Source: Burkholderiales bacterium (GTDB taxonomy: Bacteria > Pseudomonadota > Gammaproteobacteria > Burkholderiales > WYBJ01). From it: 64,000 nt of DNA. Made by a program: the position numbers and the translations under genes. How positions within the stretch are numbered: the first letter of the stretch is position 1; every line of letters begins with the position of its first letter. The notes under the pieces are model-generated. The model was not told where the DNA came from. It saw nothing but the letters and a program-made list of their open reading frames with translations, and searched no databases. Shown here one piece after another: positions 25,755 to 35,049 of this stretch. The DNA is taken from positions 124,001 through 188,000 of the forward strand of contig JADLAC010000016.1 of NCBI GenBank assembly GCA_020848435.1, written 5' to 3'.

Positions 25755-25849
25755 CGCCTGGGCTGCGCTCGGCTGTAGCGCCGCTGTTCGGATTGCGCCG
25801 AATCGGGCGGCAGCGAGCAACGCCTCGAGCCGATCCCGGCGCGTCGCGC

Positions 25850-26488
25850 TCAAGCCTCGCGCCGATAGGGGCGGCAGGTGATACGCAGCCGCTCGCGCGT
25901 ACGCGGCCGGATGCTGTGCGTCCAGGGGGTTTCGCGCGCTTGCAGCCATTGCGGCGAGCTACAGACTTCCGGTGCGCTCAAGTGATAGACCGCGATGTAC
26001 TTGTGCGTGCCCTCGGTGGCGACGAAGCGGCGCGCGCTCAGTACGCCCGGCACCTTGGCGAGATTGGGCAAGTGCTCCTGGTCCATCCAGCGGGCATATT
26101 CCTCCTCGGCGCCGGGCTCGAGATTGAACCCCATGAAGAGCAATCCGCCGGCAGCGCGCGGGGCGATCACGTTGCCCGGCGCGATCTGGTCGCCGACGAA
26201 ACGCAACACCCGCTTGCACTTGGGCATGAGCCGGCGCGTCCAGGGCGAGGGATTGTGATAGCCGATCGGCAGATACTGCGGGCTTTGCAGCACGTCGATC
26301 GACTGTAGATCGTAGATCGCGAGCACGACCTTGGGATTGTCCGCACTCACCCAGCGCTCCAGGGTGAGGAAGCCGGGCACCTTTTTCCGATCGGGAATGT
26401 GCTCGGTGTCGTACCAGTCGTGAAATTCGTCTTCGGCACAAGCGCTGATGTCGAAGGAGGCGATCAACAGGCCCAAGGGCTTGGTCAT
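25850..26488 (-). CDS. Duplicated dimeric alpha-beta barrel (EthD-like) protein
   Basis: 212 aa protein built of two similar halves. The first carries DEFHDWYDTEHIPDRKKVPG and LTLERWVS, the second EEEYARWMDQEHLPNLAKVP and LSARRFVA, each resembling the EthD/ferredoxin-like alpha-beta barrel motif (W-x2-EH-x3-...VPG). ATG 26488 starts TKPLGLLIASFDISACAEDE. Such domains occur in ring-modifying or stress-related enzymes; no specific function can be given. The gene stands alone and faces grxD tail to tail. Confidence 0.7.
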   Translation of the reverse strand: MTKPLGLLIASFDISACAEDEFHDWYDTEHIPDRKKVPGFLTLERWVSADNPKVVLAIYDLQSIDVLQSPQYLPIGYHNPSPWTRRLMPKCKRVLRFVGDQIAPGNVIAPRAAGGLLFMGFNLEPGAEEEYARWMDQEHLPNLAKVPGVLSARRFVATEGTHKYIAVYHLSAPEVCSSPQWLQARETPWTHSIRPRTRERLRITCRPYRREA

Positions 26489-26711
26489 GGCATCTCCGGG
26501 GCGTGGCAATAGTGGGCGTTCGATCATAGCAACTCGGCGCGCGCCGGGCCGTGATCGCCGGCGCGAATGCGCCGCCTTCGACGCTACAATGCCCTTCGAG
26601 ATTCCAGTGAAGACGCGGCGGATGGCCGCGGCTTGGTCGCGCCCGGCGTGAGGACGCGCGCCGAGCGCGGTCTTTTCGACGCGCCTACGTTGAGCAAGGG
26701 GAGTAGCGGGC

Positions 26712-27473
26712 ATGGGTGCACCGATCGCGCTCGTCACCGGCGGCTCGCGCGGCATCGGGCGAGCCATTTGTCATGCGCTGGCGCAACAAGGCTGGCATGT
26801 CGTCGCACTGGCGCGCGACCGCGATGCCCTGGCCGCGACCGCCCAATCGATCGCGCGTGCGGGCGGACGCTGCGACATTCGCCTTTGCGATGCCCGCGAC
26901 CGAGCTTCGATCGAGCGCTGCGTAGCCGAGGCGCTGCAAGCGCACGGTCGGCTCGATCTGCTGGTCAACAATGCGGGCGGCGGCTCGAGCGCTCGGCCGC
27001 TTGCCGCCGACGCGTTGCCCGACGGCGAATGGGTCGATACGCTCGATCTCAACCTGACCGGCGCCTACCGCTTCTGTCGAGCAGTGATTCCGGCGATGAA
27101 GGCGGCTCGCTCGGGCGCGATCGTCAACGTCTCGTCGGTGGCGGCGCACGTCGCCAGCAATCTCTCCGGGGTGGCGTATACAGCCGCGAAGACCGGCATG
27201 GTCGGCCTGTCGCGCCACCTCGCCAAGGAGCTGGGGCCGTACGGCATTCGGGTGAACACGGTGGCTCCCGGCATCATCGCGTCGGAGCGCGTCGCGGCGA
27301 AGTACGAGACCTTCTCCGAGGCCGAGCGCGCGGGCATGCTGAGCCGCATCCCCCTGGGGCGCATCGGGCGCGTGGAAGAAGTGGCCTCGGTCGTTGCCTT
27401 CCTGGCATCGGCAGGCGCATCCTACATCCACGGCGCGCTCATCGACATCAACGGCGGGTTGTTCATGGATTAG
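26712..27473 (+). CDS. Short-chain dehydrogenase/reductase
   Basis: 253 aa classical SDR oxidoreductase resembling FabG. The cofactor loop is LVTGGSRGIGRAICHAL, the NNAG motif is in LDLLVNNAGGGSSARP, the catalytic Ser is in IVNVSSVAAHVASNLSG and the Tyr-Lys pair in YTAAKTGMVGLSRHLAKEL. The C-terminus AGASYIHGALIDINGGLFMD is the standard ending. GGGGAGTAGCGGGC precedes ATG 26712. Substrate unknown; neighbours give no clear pathway. Confidence 0.93.
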   Translation: MGAPIALVTGGSRGIGRAICHALAQQGWHVVALARDRDALAATAQSIARAGGRCDIRLCDARDRASIERCVAEALQAHGRLDLLVNNAGGGSSARPLAADALPDGEWVDTLDLNLTGAYRFCRAVIPAMKAARSGAIVNVSSVAAHVASNLSGVAYTAAKTGMVGLSRHLAKELGPYGIRVNTVAPGIIASERVAAKYETFSEAERAGMLSRIPLGRIGRVEEVASVVAFLASAGASYIHGALIDINGGLFMD

Positions 27474-27548
27474 GCGGGGGCCGCAAGCCGGGCATTGCCC
27501 ATACGCATTCGCACTCGCGGGCACGCCCGCTGTTCTTGAGGATTACCG

Positions 27549-27872
27549 ATGGATATTTCGAGTGTGTTGCGCGAGCAGATCGGCGACAGGCGCTTCAAGA
27601 CCGTTCTCGCCGACCCGCCGTGGCGGTTCGTGAATCGCACCGGCAAGATGGCACCGGAGCACCGGCGCCTGAGCCGGTATCAGACGCTCTCGACCAGGGA
27701 AGTCTGCGCGGTCCGTGTCAGTCTCGCCTGCGAACCCGCTGCGCACCTTTATCTGTGGGTGCCGAATGCGCTCTTTCCCGAGGGGCTCGAGGTGCTGAGG
27801 GCGTGGGGGTTCGTTTACAACAGCAAGTCCAGCAGCCTGCAATCGCGCGAACCGGCGTTTGACGTGTCATAA
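27549..27872 (+). pseudogene. MT-A70 family adenine methyltransferase, truncated remnant
   Basis: 107 codons. The first 88 or so match MT-A70 adenine-N6 methyltransferases: FKTVLADPPWRFVNRTGKMA with the catalytic DPPW, then APEHRRLSRYQTLS and AAHLYLWVPNALFPEGLEVL. The similarity stops abruptly at AWGFVYNSK, where intact members continue with the NIVWHK region and another hundred or more residues. Here only SSSLQSREPAFDVS follows before a stop. The start and a GAGG ribosome site are intact, so a short non-functional protein could still be made. Likely the remains of a mobile or defence-associated methyltransferase gene. Confidence 0.82.
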
Positions 27873-27874
27873 CC

Positions 27875-27905
27875 CGTAGCTCGAAGCGAGATCTGCGCTC
27901 CTACG
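27875..27905. repeat. REP-like imperfect dyad
   Basis: The stretch begins CGTAGCTCG and ends GCTCCTACG, an imperfect dyad of about 30 bases resembling the GTAGGAGCG class of REP sequences. It lies directly between the broken MT-A70 gene and the Bug gene. Only one copy was seen in the window. Confidence 0.4.
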
Positions 27906-27912
27906 ACGGGAG

Positions 27913-28941
27913 ATGCGATTGTCCGATCGTATCAAGGCCAACAAGACAACTCGGCGCGCAAAGACCGCGCCGGCGGGCATCGGGCTTGGCGCGGTGTTGC
28001 TCTCGGCAGGGCTCGCGGTGAGTGCGGGCGATGCGTGGCCGCAAGCCTTTCCCGCCAAGGCGATACGCATCGTCGTCCCCTTCCCGCCCTCGGGCTCGGT
28101 CGATGTCTCGGCCCGCGCGCTGCAACAGCCGCTGTCGAAAGCGTTCGGTCAAAGCGTCGTGGTCGACAATCGGCCGGGCGCGAGCACCATGATCGGCACC
28201 GAGCTGGTGGCGCGTGCGCCCCCCGACGGTCACACGCTCCTCATCGCCGGATTCACCTTCATCGCGAATGCCGTCATGCGCAGCAAGCTGCCCTTCGACG
28301 CGCAAAAGGATTTCATCGGCGTGGCGCGCATCGGCGCCGATCCGTACATCGTCTGCGTGCATCCGTCGCTACCGGTGCGCTCGGTGAAGGATCTGGTCGT
28401 CTTGGCGCGCGCGCGGCCGGGGCAGCTCACCTATGCCACCAACGGCGCCGGCAGCTCGCAACACGTCACCGGCGAGATGCTCAAGCAAAGCGCGGGCATC
28501 GACCTGGTGCACGTGCCCTATCAAGGCGGCGGACCGTCGGCGCTGTCGGTGCTGGGCGGTCACAATCCCGTTCTCATCGCCACCATCGCGACCGCCATAG
28601 CGCATTTGAACGCGGGCAGGATCCGCGCGCTCGCCGTCACATCGCAAGCGCGCACGCCTTTGGTCCCCGACACCCCGACGCTGGCGGAATCGGGCTACCC
28701 GGAATTCGAGCTGACGGGCAAGCTTGGGGTCTTCGCCCGCTCGGCCGTCCCCAAGGACGCCATCGACCGGCTGGGCGCCGAGATCGTACGCGCGCTACAG
28801 CTCTCCGAGGTCAAGGAGACCCTGTTCAAGCAAGGGATCGATGCCGCGCCGCTCGGCCCGGCGCAATTCGATGCCCTGATCCAGGCCGAGATTCCGCGCA
28901 TCCGCAAGATCGTGCAGGCGGCGGGCATCCGGCTGGATTGA
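27913..28941 (+). CDS. Bug/TctC-family tripartite tricarboxylate receptor
   Basis: 342 aa periplasmic binding protein. A basic amino terminus (MRLSDRIKANKTTRRAKTA) precedes a hydrophobic core and cleavage near DAWPQA. The mature part shows FPAKAIRIVVPFPPSGSVDV, VVVDNRPGASTMIGTELV, APPDGHTLLIAG and HVPYQGGGPSALSVLGG. GGGAG lies 6 bases before ATG 27913. The phrase PSGSVDV replaces the usual PGGxxD, a small change in the first ligand loop. It is isolated: the upstream neighbour is a pseudogene and the downstream TauE/SafE gene faces it. Ligand unknown. Confidence 0.92.
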   Translation: MRLSDRIKANKTTRRAKTAPAGIGLGAVLLSAGLAVSAGDAWPQAFPAKAIRIVVPFPPSGSVDVSARALQQPLSKAFGQSVVVDNRPGASTMIGTELVARAPPDGHTLLIAGFTFIANAVMRSKLPFDAQKDFIGVARIGADPYIVCVHPSLPVRSVKDLVVLARARPGQLTYATNGAGSSQHVTGEMLKQSAGIDLVHVPYQGGGPSALSVLGGHNPVLIATIATAIAHLNAGRIRALAVTSQARTPLVPDTPTLAESGYPEFELTGKLGVFARSAVPKDAIDRLGAEIVRALQLSEVKETLFKQGIDAAPLGPAQFDALIQAEIPRIRKIVQAAGIRLD

Positions 28942-28951
28942 GCCGCCGAGC

Positions 28952-29731
28952 TTAACTCCCGCTCTTCAGCAGGAAGAAATACTGGCCGAGAAGCAGCAGC
29001 GCCATCCCGGCCAACGCGTGCTTGAGCCAGCGCCGGTAGGTTGCCGCTTCGACCCGGTTGCGAATGCGCGTCCCGGCGAGCGAAGTCGCGACGCCCAGCA
29101 CGCACAAGGGCAGCGTCGACAGCCATACGGCCGCCGAGACCTCGGCCGTCGCCAGCAAGGTCGAAAGCTGGGTCGTCTTGCCCGTGACGAAGCATAGATT
29201 CAGCGCCTTAACCAGCGCGACCGGCGCCAGGCCCAGCGACAGAAAATAGATCAGCAGCGGCGGTGCGGCGATATTGACCGAGCCTTCGAACAAGCCGCCG
29301 AGGAAGCCGAACAACATGCCGGACTTGTGGCGGTGGCGGCCGATCGCCGGCGATTCGCCGCGGCCGATCCAGTCCAGGCCCAGGTAGATCATGATCGCTG
29401 CCGCGAGCAACAAGGTCAGTGGCGCCGGATCGATGAGAATGAAAAGCCGGGTGCCGGCAAAGGCGCCCAGCAGCATCCACAGCGGCATGCGCCACCACTC
29501 GCGCACGCTGGACAAGAACGGCCCGCCCGCGACGATGGCCGCGATGACCACCGCCAGCGTCGGCGGCACCACCAGCACGATCGCCGTCTTGATGCCCGTC
29601 ACGAGCGAGACCAGCGGTGTGGCTACCAGCGGGAAACCGAGCCCGAGCGTGCCGTGTACGAGGCCGGCGCAGGCGATCGCGAACGCGACGTAGGCGATCG
29701 CAACCAGCGGCAAGCTGTCGAGCGCGATCAT
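28952..29731 (-). CDS. TauE/SafE family sulfite/anion exporter
   Basis: 259 aa inner-membrane protein with about eight hydrophobic segments. The first is LVAIAYVAFAIACAGLVHGT followed by LGLGFPLVATPLVSL, the conserved re-entrant start of the family. The second half contains FGFLGGLFEGSVNIAAPPLL, the repeated family motif. Members export sulfite, sulfoacetate or other organic anions; no sulfur gene lies nearby to choose among them. It ends 10 bases from the Bug gene stop, tail to tail. Confidence 0.9.
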   Translation of the reverse strand: MIALDSLPLVAIAYVAFAIACAGLVHGTLGLGFPLVATPLVSLVTGIKTAIVLVVPPTLAVVIAAIVAGGPFLSSVREWWRMPLWMLLGAFAGTRLFILIDPAPLTLLLAAAIMIYLGLDWIGRGESPAIGRHRHKSGMLFGFLGGLFEGSVNIAAPPLLIYFLSLGLAPVALVKALNLCFVTGKTTQLSTLLATAEVSAAVWLSTLPLCVLGVATSLAGTRIRNRVEAATYRRWLKHALAGMALLLLGQYFFLLKSGS

Positions 29732-29836
29732 GACGCAGGCGTCCGTGGGGATTGGGCGCGCGCGCGCTGTCTGCCTGGAATCATCATTGACTTTGCCGCC
29801 TGGTCCGTAGGCTTTACGCCGCGCAGCGACGGCATG

Positions 29837-32743
29837 TCATCGCGCTTCCGCCGGCGCTTGGCCCAACGCTTGCGCCACCGCCTCCGCGACATGCACGGCC
29901 TTGCGCGCCGACAACTGATCGATCTGCTCGCGGCAGCTATAGCCGGAGGCGATGATGATCTCGTCCGCGCCCGCCGTTCGCACCGCCGGCAGCAGCTTCA
30001 ATTCCGCGGCCTGCACCGACAGCGCGTAAGTCTCGGGGCGAAAGCCGAATGACCCGGCCATGCCGCAGCAGCTCGAATCGATCGGCCGGGCGTCGATGCC
30101 GGCGCGGCGCAGTAACGCCATCTCGCCCGCCATTCCGATGAGCGCCTTGTGATGGCAATGACCGTGGACGCGCGCCCGCAATCCGCTCGCGCTCGCGCTC
30201 AAGCGCTCCTCGCCTTGTAGAAAATCGCTGAAGTACACGACTTGACGAGCGAGGCTAGCCGCGCGCGCGTCGCCGGGGAAAAAATCGAGCAGCTCGTCCT
30301 TGAAGACCGACACGCAGGCCGGTTCGAGCCCGACGATCGGCGTACCCGCCTCGATCTCGGGCGCGAGCGCGTCCATGATTTGCGCGAGCTGGCGCTTGGC
30401 GACATCGAGCAGGCCGAAATCGTACAGCGGCCGGCCGCAGCAGAGCTGCCGGCGTGAAATGGCAACGGCATAGCCCGCCGCTTCGAGCACGCGCGTGGCC
30501 GCGATCGCCGTTTCGGGATGGAAATGATTGTTGAAGGTATCGGCCCAGAGCACGATGCGCGTGCCCGCGCTCGGTGCCGGTGGCCGCGCCTCGAACCATG
30601 CCCTGAAGGTGCGCGCAGCGAAGCGCGGGATGCTGCGCTCGCGTGCTATCCCCGCCCAGTGCTTGCTCAAGGCGCCCACGCCGGGGGCACGATTCAGCGC
30701 ATTCACCAGGCCGGGGGCGACGGACGCCCAGCGCGCCCAGCGCTGGATCCTGCCCATGCTGCGCGCCTGCCGCGGCCGGGGATGATGCTCGTAGTAATGC
30801 GACAGGAACTCGGCCTTGTAAGTCGCCATGTCGACCTGCACCGGGCACTCGCGCTTGCAGCTCTTGCAGGAGAAACACAGATCGAGCGCCGATTTCACGT
30901 CCTCGTTGGTCCATAGGCCCGTCAGCGTCTCGCCGCGAAACAGCTCGCCGAAAAGGCGAATGCGCCCGCGCGTCGAGTGCTTCTCGTCGCGGGTCACGCG
31001 ATAGCTCGGACACATGACACCGCCATCGAGGTTGCGGCATTTCGCGACGCCCATGCAGCGCTCGGCGGCATGGGCGAAGCTGCCGAAATCGGCCGCGAAC
31101 GAAAAGCGCGTTGGCGCTTCGATGGGCCGATATTCGGAATCGATCTTCAAGTTCTCGTCGACCTTGTAGGCGTCGACCAGCTTGCCGGGGTTCATGCGGT
31201 TGCGCGGATCCCAGATCGCCTTGAAGTCGCGAAACGCCTGCATCAGCTCGGGGCCGTACATCCGCGGCAGGAACTCCGCGCGCGCCTGTCCGTCGCCATG
31301 CTCGCCGGAAATCGAGCCGCCGTACTTCACGACCAGGTCGGTGGCTTCCTCCATGAAGGCGCGCATGGCGTGTATGCCCGCGCGGGTGCGGAAGTCGAAG
31401 CTGATGCGGCCGTGGATACAGCCGTCGCCGAAATGGCCGTAGAGCGACGATCGATAGCCGTACTTGTCGAGCAGGTCGCGGAATTCGCGCAGGTAATCGC
31501 CCACGCGCGCGGGCTCGACCGCGGCATCTTCCCAACCCGCATAGGGCTCCTCGCGCACCCCAGGCACGGCGTTGCTCGCGCCCGCGCCGACCTCGCGAAT
31601 CGCCCAGACCTTGTGCTGCTCGGCGCCCGGATAGAAACGCGCGCCGCGCACGAATCCAGCTCGGCGCTCGGCTGCGATCAACGCTTCGGCCCGAGATTGG
31701 GCTTGCGCGAGATCGTCCGCGCCCAGCTCGACCATGAGCCAACCGTTGCCCTCGGGCAACAGCGCGATGTCCTCGCCGAGAAGATTCTTCTTCGCCAGGT
31801 CGTCGATGATCATGCGATCGAGCCCTTCGAGGGCAATGGGCGCATGCGCGAGCACATGCGGCGTGCGATCGCCGGCGGTGAACATGTCGTCGTAGCCGAG
31901 CACCACCAGCACGCGAATGGTGGGGCTTACGACCAGCTTCACCTTGGCACGCAGCACGATGGCGCAGGTGCCTTCGGATCCGACGAGCGCGCGCGCGACG
32001 TTGAAGCCGTTCTCCGGCAGCAGCTCGTCGAGGTTGTAGCCGGAAACCCGGCGCCGAATGCGTGGGAACTCGTCGCGGACGCGCTCGCCGTGACGCTGCG
32101 CGAGCCGCGCCAGCGCCGAATAGATTTGCGCCTTGCGCCCGCCCGCGGCAACGATTCCTTCCAGCTCGCGCTCGGAGGTCGGCCCGACCCAGAAGCGTTC
32201 GCCGTCATAGGTGAGGATTTCCAGCGCTTCGACGTTCTCGACCGTCTTGCCCGCCATCACAGAATGGGCGCCGCAAGCGTTGTTGCCCACCATGCCGCCC
32301 AGGGTGCAGCGGCTGTGCGTGGCCGGATCGGGCCCGAACGTGAGCCCATGCGCTTGCGCCGCGTCGCGCAGGCTGTCGCAGACCACACCCGGCTCGACCA
32401 CGGCGGTGCGCGCTTGGGAGTCGAGCGCGACGATGCGCGTGAGATGACGCGAGACATCGAGCACCACGGCGACGTTGCAGGTCTGACCGCACAGGCTCGT
32501 ACCCGCGCCGCGCATGAGGATGGGGGCGTCGAGCTCGCGGCAGATGGCAACGGTAGTGACGATGTCCTCGGTAGAGCGCGGGATCACCACGCCGATCGGA
32601 ACTTGGCGATAGTTCGAGGAATCGGTCGCATACAAGGCCCGCGTGCCGGCGTCGAAACGAACCTCGCATTGCAGCGCGGCACGCAGGCGCGCATGCAGGG
32701 CCGGCACGTCGATATCTCGCCCCGGAAGGCGCTCGCTTTTCAT
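29837..32743 (-). CDS. FAD-linked oxidase with C-terminal Fe-S/CCG domain (YdiJ/D-2-hydroxyglutarate dehydrogenase-like)
   Basis: 968 aa multi-domain dehydrogenase of 2-hydroxy acids. Residues about 50-220 are an FAD-binding PCMH-type domain (PILMRGAGTSLCGQTCNVAV, CTLGGMVGNNACGAHSVMAG). An FAD-oxidase C domain follows with YGHFGDGCIHGRISFDF and GGSISGEHGDGQARAEF. Then come Fe-S ligands (ECRM-like AERCMGVAKCRNLDGGVMCP and LCFSCKSCKRECPVQVDMAT) and two CCG motifs (QLCCGRPLYDFGLL and SSCCGMAGSFGF). Order and length fit the YdiJ group. The ATG at 32743 has no ribosome site. Confidence 0.9.
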   Translation of the reverse strand: MKSERLPGRDIDVPALHARLRAALQCEVRFDAGTRALYATDSSNYRQVPIGVVIPRSTEDIVTTVAICRELDAPILMRGAGTSLCGQTCNVAVVLDVSRHLTRIVALDSQARTAVVEPGVVCDSLRDAAQAHGLTFGPDPATHSRCTLGGMVGNNACGAHSVMAGKTVENVEALEILTYDGERFWVGPTSERELEGIVAAGGRKAQIYSALARLAQRHGERVRDEFPRIRRRVSGYNLDELLPENGFNVARALVGSEGTCAIVLRAKVKLVVSPTIRVLVVLGYDDMFTAGDRTPHVLAHAPIALEGLDRMIIDDLAKKNLLGEDIALLPEGNGWLMVELGADDLAQAQSRAEALIAAERRAGFVRGARFYPGAEQHKVWAIREVGAGASNAVPGVREEPYAGWEDAAVEPARVGDYLREFRDLLDKYGYRSSLYGHFGDGCIHGRISFDFRTRAGIHAMRAFMEEATDLVVKYGGSISGEHGDGQARAEFLPRMYGPELMQAFRDFKAIWDPRNRMNPGKLVDAYKVDENLKIDSEYRPIEAPTRFSFAADFGSFAHAAERCMGVAKCRNLDGGVMCPSYRVTRDEKHSTRGRIRLFGELFRGETLTGLWTNEDVKSALDLCFSCKSCKRECPVQVDMATYKAEFLSHYYEHHPRPRQARSMGRIQRWARWASVAPGLVNALNRAPGVGALSKHWAGIARERSIPRFAARTFRAWFEARPPAPSAGTRIVLWADTFNNHFHPETAIAATRVLEAAGYAVAISRRQLCCGRPLYDFGLLDVAKRQLAQIMDALAPEIEAGTPIVGLEPACVSVFKDELLDFFPGDARAASLARQVVYFSDFLQGEERLSASASGLRARVHGHCHHKALIGMAGEMALLRRAGIDARPIDSSCCGMAGSFGFRPETYALSVQAAELKLLPAVRTAGADEIIIASGYSCREQIDQLSARKAVHVAEAVAQALGQAPAEAR

Positions 32744-32749
32744 CGCGCG

Positions 32750-32755
32750 ATTATA
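32750..32755 (-). promoter_or_regulatory. -10 box placing transcription start at the dehydrogenase ATG
   Basis: The minus strand has a perfect TATAAT at 32755-32750, followed by only six bases before the ATG at 32743. A transcript from it would begin at or next to the A of the start codon. No -35 hexamer is evident. Confidence 0.45.
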
Positions 32756-32946
32756 GCGACGCGTCGCCGTGCTGCCGGCAGCGCCGGAGCTAGCGCGCTT
32801 CGCTTTCGGTCCGATTCGCGCGCTACGCCTGGCGCTGCAACGTCGCGCGCCCCGTCGCCGATCGCGCGCCGAGCGACATCGCCGTCCGGTACTTCCGCGG
32901 CGTGCATTGCGAGCGCCCCGAACCGCGTGCAAGAATCGCCCCTGCC

Positions 32947-34554
32947 ATGGAGGGACGGACCTACGACTACATAGTCATCGGCGCGGGATCGGCCGGCTGC
33001 GTGCTCGCCAATCGACTGAGCGCCGGCGGCCGCCACACCGTATTGCTGCTCGAAGCCGGGCCGAGCGATCGCTACTTGTGGATCCACATCCCGATCGGCT
33101 ACGGCAAGACCATGTTCCACCCGCGCTACAACTGGCGCTTCAGCACCGAGCCCGATCCCGGCCTCAACAACCGCCAGGTGTACTGGCCGCGCGGACGCGG
33201 ACTCGGTGGATCGAGCTCGATCAACGGCCTCATTTTCATTCGCGGCCAGCCGCAGGACTACGAGCGCTGGCGCGAAGCCGGCAATCCAGGGTGGGGTTGG
33301 GCCGACGTGCTGCCTTACTTCATCCGCTCCGAGGACAACACGCGCGGCGCCAGCGCCTTGCACGGCGCCGGCGGCCCGTTGACCGCGTCCGACATTCGCG
33401 AGCCGCATCCGTTGGTCGACGCCTTCATCGCCGGTGCAGGGGATCTCGGGATCGCGCGCAGCGACGATTTCAACGGTCTCGAACAAGAAGGCGCCGGCTA
33501 CTACCAGCTCACGACACGCAAGGGCTGGCGCTGCTCGGCCGCGACCGGCTACCTCAAGCCCGCGCGCAAGCGGCGAAATCTGAGTATCGAAACCGGCGCG
33601 CACGTCACGCGGCTCGTCTTCGCGGGAAGCCGCGCGAGCGGCGTGCAGTACCGCAAGGGCACCCTCACGTACACCGTGCACGCGGCGCGTGAAATCGTCC
33701 TGAGCGCGGGGGGCTTGCAAAGCCCGCAGCTGCTCCAGCTTTCGGGCATCGGCCCGGCGGAGCTGCTGCGCACCCACGGCATCGAAGTGATCCGGGCGAT
33801 GAACGGCGTGGGCGCGAATCTGCAGGATCATTTGCAGGCGCGGCTCATGTATCGCTGTACCCGGCCGATCACGACCAACGACGACCTGCGCAGCTTGCGC
33901 CGCCGCATCGGTATCGGTCTCAAGTGGATCTTGCAGCGGCGCGGCCCGCTCGCCATCGGCATCAACCAGGGCGGCTTGTTCGCGCGCGTGCTGCCCGACG
34001 CGAAGACCCCCGATGTCCAATTCCACTTCGGCACCCTGTCGGCCGACATGGCGGGAGCGAAGCCGCACGACTTTCCCGGCTTCACGATGTCGGTGTGCCA
34101 GTTGCGCCCGAGCAGCCGGGGCAGCGTCGGCATCAAGTCGAACGACCCGTTCCAAGCTCCGGCGATGCGCCCGAACTACCTCTCGACGGAGATCGACTGC
34201 GCGACCGTGCTCGAAGGCGTGAAGCTCGCGCGGCGCATCGCCGCCACGCCCTCGATGCGCGAATTCGTCGCGGCCGAGTACCGCCCGGGAGCACAGACCG
34301 ACTCGGACGAAGCGCTGCTCGAGTTCGTTCGCGATCATGGCGCGACGATCTTTCATCCCGTCGGCACGTGCCGCATGGGTCAAGACGCCGATGCGGTGGT
34401 CGATGCGCGCCTGCGCGTGCACGGTATCGCCGGCCTGCGCGTCGTCGATGCCTCGGTCATGCCGACGCTCGTGTCGGGCAACACGCACTGGCCCACGGTC
34501 ATGATCGCCGAAAAGGCATCGGATATGATCCTCGAGGACGCGCGGGGAGCTTAG
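32947..34554 (+). CDS. GMC family FAD-dependent oxidoreductase (choline/alcohol dehydrogenase-like)
   Basis: 535 aa flavoprotein oxidising an alcohol. The dinucleotide motif is [20 protein letters not shown] at the start; GMC signature 1 is [20 protein letters not shown] and signature 2 [20 protein letters not shown]. The active-site His is in [18 protein letters not shown] and the second active-site segment is [17 protein letters not shown]. The sequence resembles BetA-like dehydrogenases but is not assigned to choline. ATG 32947 fits the family start although no ribosome site is seen. It is divergent from the large Fe-S dehydrogenase gene. Confidence 0.93.
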   Translation: MEGRTYDYIVIGAGSAGCVLANRLSAGGRHTVLLLEAGPSDRYLWIHIPIGYGKTMFHPRYNWRFSTEPDPGLNNRQVYWPRGRGLGGSSSINGLIFIRGQPQDYERWREAGNPGWGWADVLPYFIRSEDNTRGASALHGAGGPLTASDIREPHPLVDAFIAGAGDLGIARSDDFNGLEQEGAGYYQLTTRKGWRCSAATGYLKPARKRRNLSIETGAHVTRLVFAGSRASGVQYRKGTLTYTVHAAREIVLSAGGLQSPQLLQLSGIGPAELLRTHGIEVIRAMNGVGANLQDHLQARLMYRCTRPITTNDDLRSLRRRIGIGLKWILQRRGPLAIGINQGGLFARVLPDAKTPDVQFHFGTLSADMAGAKPHDFPGFTMSVCQLRPSSRGSVGIKSNDPFQAPAMRPNYLSTEIDCATVLEGVKLARRIAATPSMREFVAAEYRPGAQTDSDEALLEFVRDHGATIFHPVGTCRMGQDADAVVDARLRVHGIAGLRVVDASVMPTLVSGNTHWPTVMIAEKASDMILEDARGA

Positions 34555-34683
34555 CGCACGCTTGCGGGCGCAACGCGCAATTCGTCTGCCTCGCCCGGCC
34601 GATATCGCGACGATCGGCGTGCCTGCGCGATGTCATGGCTCGCGCTCGCGGCGCAGGCGGAGCCGAAAGCAAGGAGACCAGAG

Positions 34684-34985
34684 ATGCATTGTTGCCAGTA
34701 CTACATGGTGAGCGGCGAGGGCGATCCGAGCTTCACCATCGAGGTGCCGCAGTTCTCGTTCGGCCCCGGCTGCTTGAGCGAAGCCCGTACCCATGCCCAG
34801 GCCCTGGGGCTGAAACGCGTCGCGCTTTTCACCGACCGGCGGGCCGGCGCGCTGCCCCACGTCGAGGTGGTGAAGACCTCCTTGCGCGCGGCGGGCGTCG
34901 ACGTGGCGGTCTATGACGAGGTCCATGTCGAGCCCACCGATGCCTCGTTCAAGGCATCTTCCGCGCGGCGATGCGCTACTGGTAA
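34684..34985 (+). pseudogene. Hydroxyacid-oxoacid transhydrogenase (iron alcohol dehydrogenase) with large internal deletion
   Basis: AAGGAG 7 bases before ATG 34684 and the first 93 or so codons are intact: CCQYYMVSGEGDPSFTIEVP, SFGPGCLSEARTHAQALGLK, VALFTDRRAGALPHVEVVKT and VEPTDASFKA match the amino-terminal domain of HOT/Fe-ADH proteins. The next bases, in another frame, encode IFRAAMRYW and a stop at 34983-34985, the ending expected for bacterial members of this family. The middle of the gene, with the NAD and iron sites, is missing. In the original frame translation runs on into junk to 35040. Confidence 0.8.
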
Positions 34986-35049
34986 GGGGCGCACGCCCGA
35001 ATCGAGGACAGAAAGCGGGGGGTCACAAGAGCTGGGGTAGAGCCCCGGG

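Noticed and set aside
26585-26590. TACAAT as a -10 box for the SDR gene.
   Set aside because: No -35 hexamer at a suitable distance and the gene is more than 120 bases away.
30977-32974. Very long + strand open frame of about 665 codons opposite the FAD/Fe-S dehydrogenase.
   Set aside because: It mirrors the codon pattern of the real gene; high third-position GC leaves the antisense frame open. The translation is Arg/His/Asp-rich with no family motif. Similar long antisense frames at 7190-8989, 16390-18099 and 48555-50735 were rejected for the same reason.
34986-35049. Short dyad GGGGTAGAGCCCC before the phosphatase-like gene stop as a terminator or repeat copy.
   Set aside because: The stem is only about 4-5 bp with no T-run, and similarity to the other repeat families is too weak to call.
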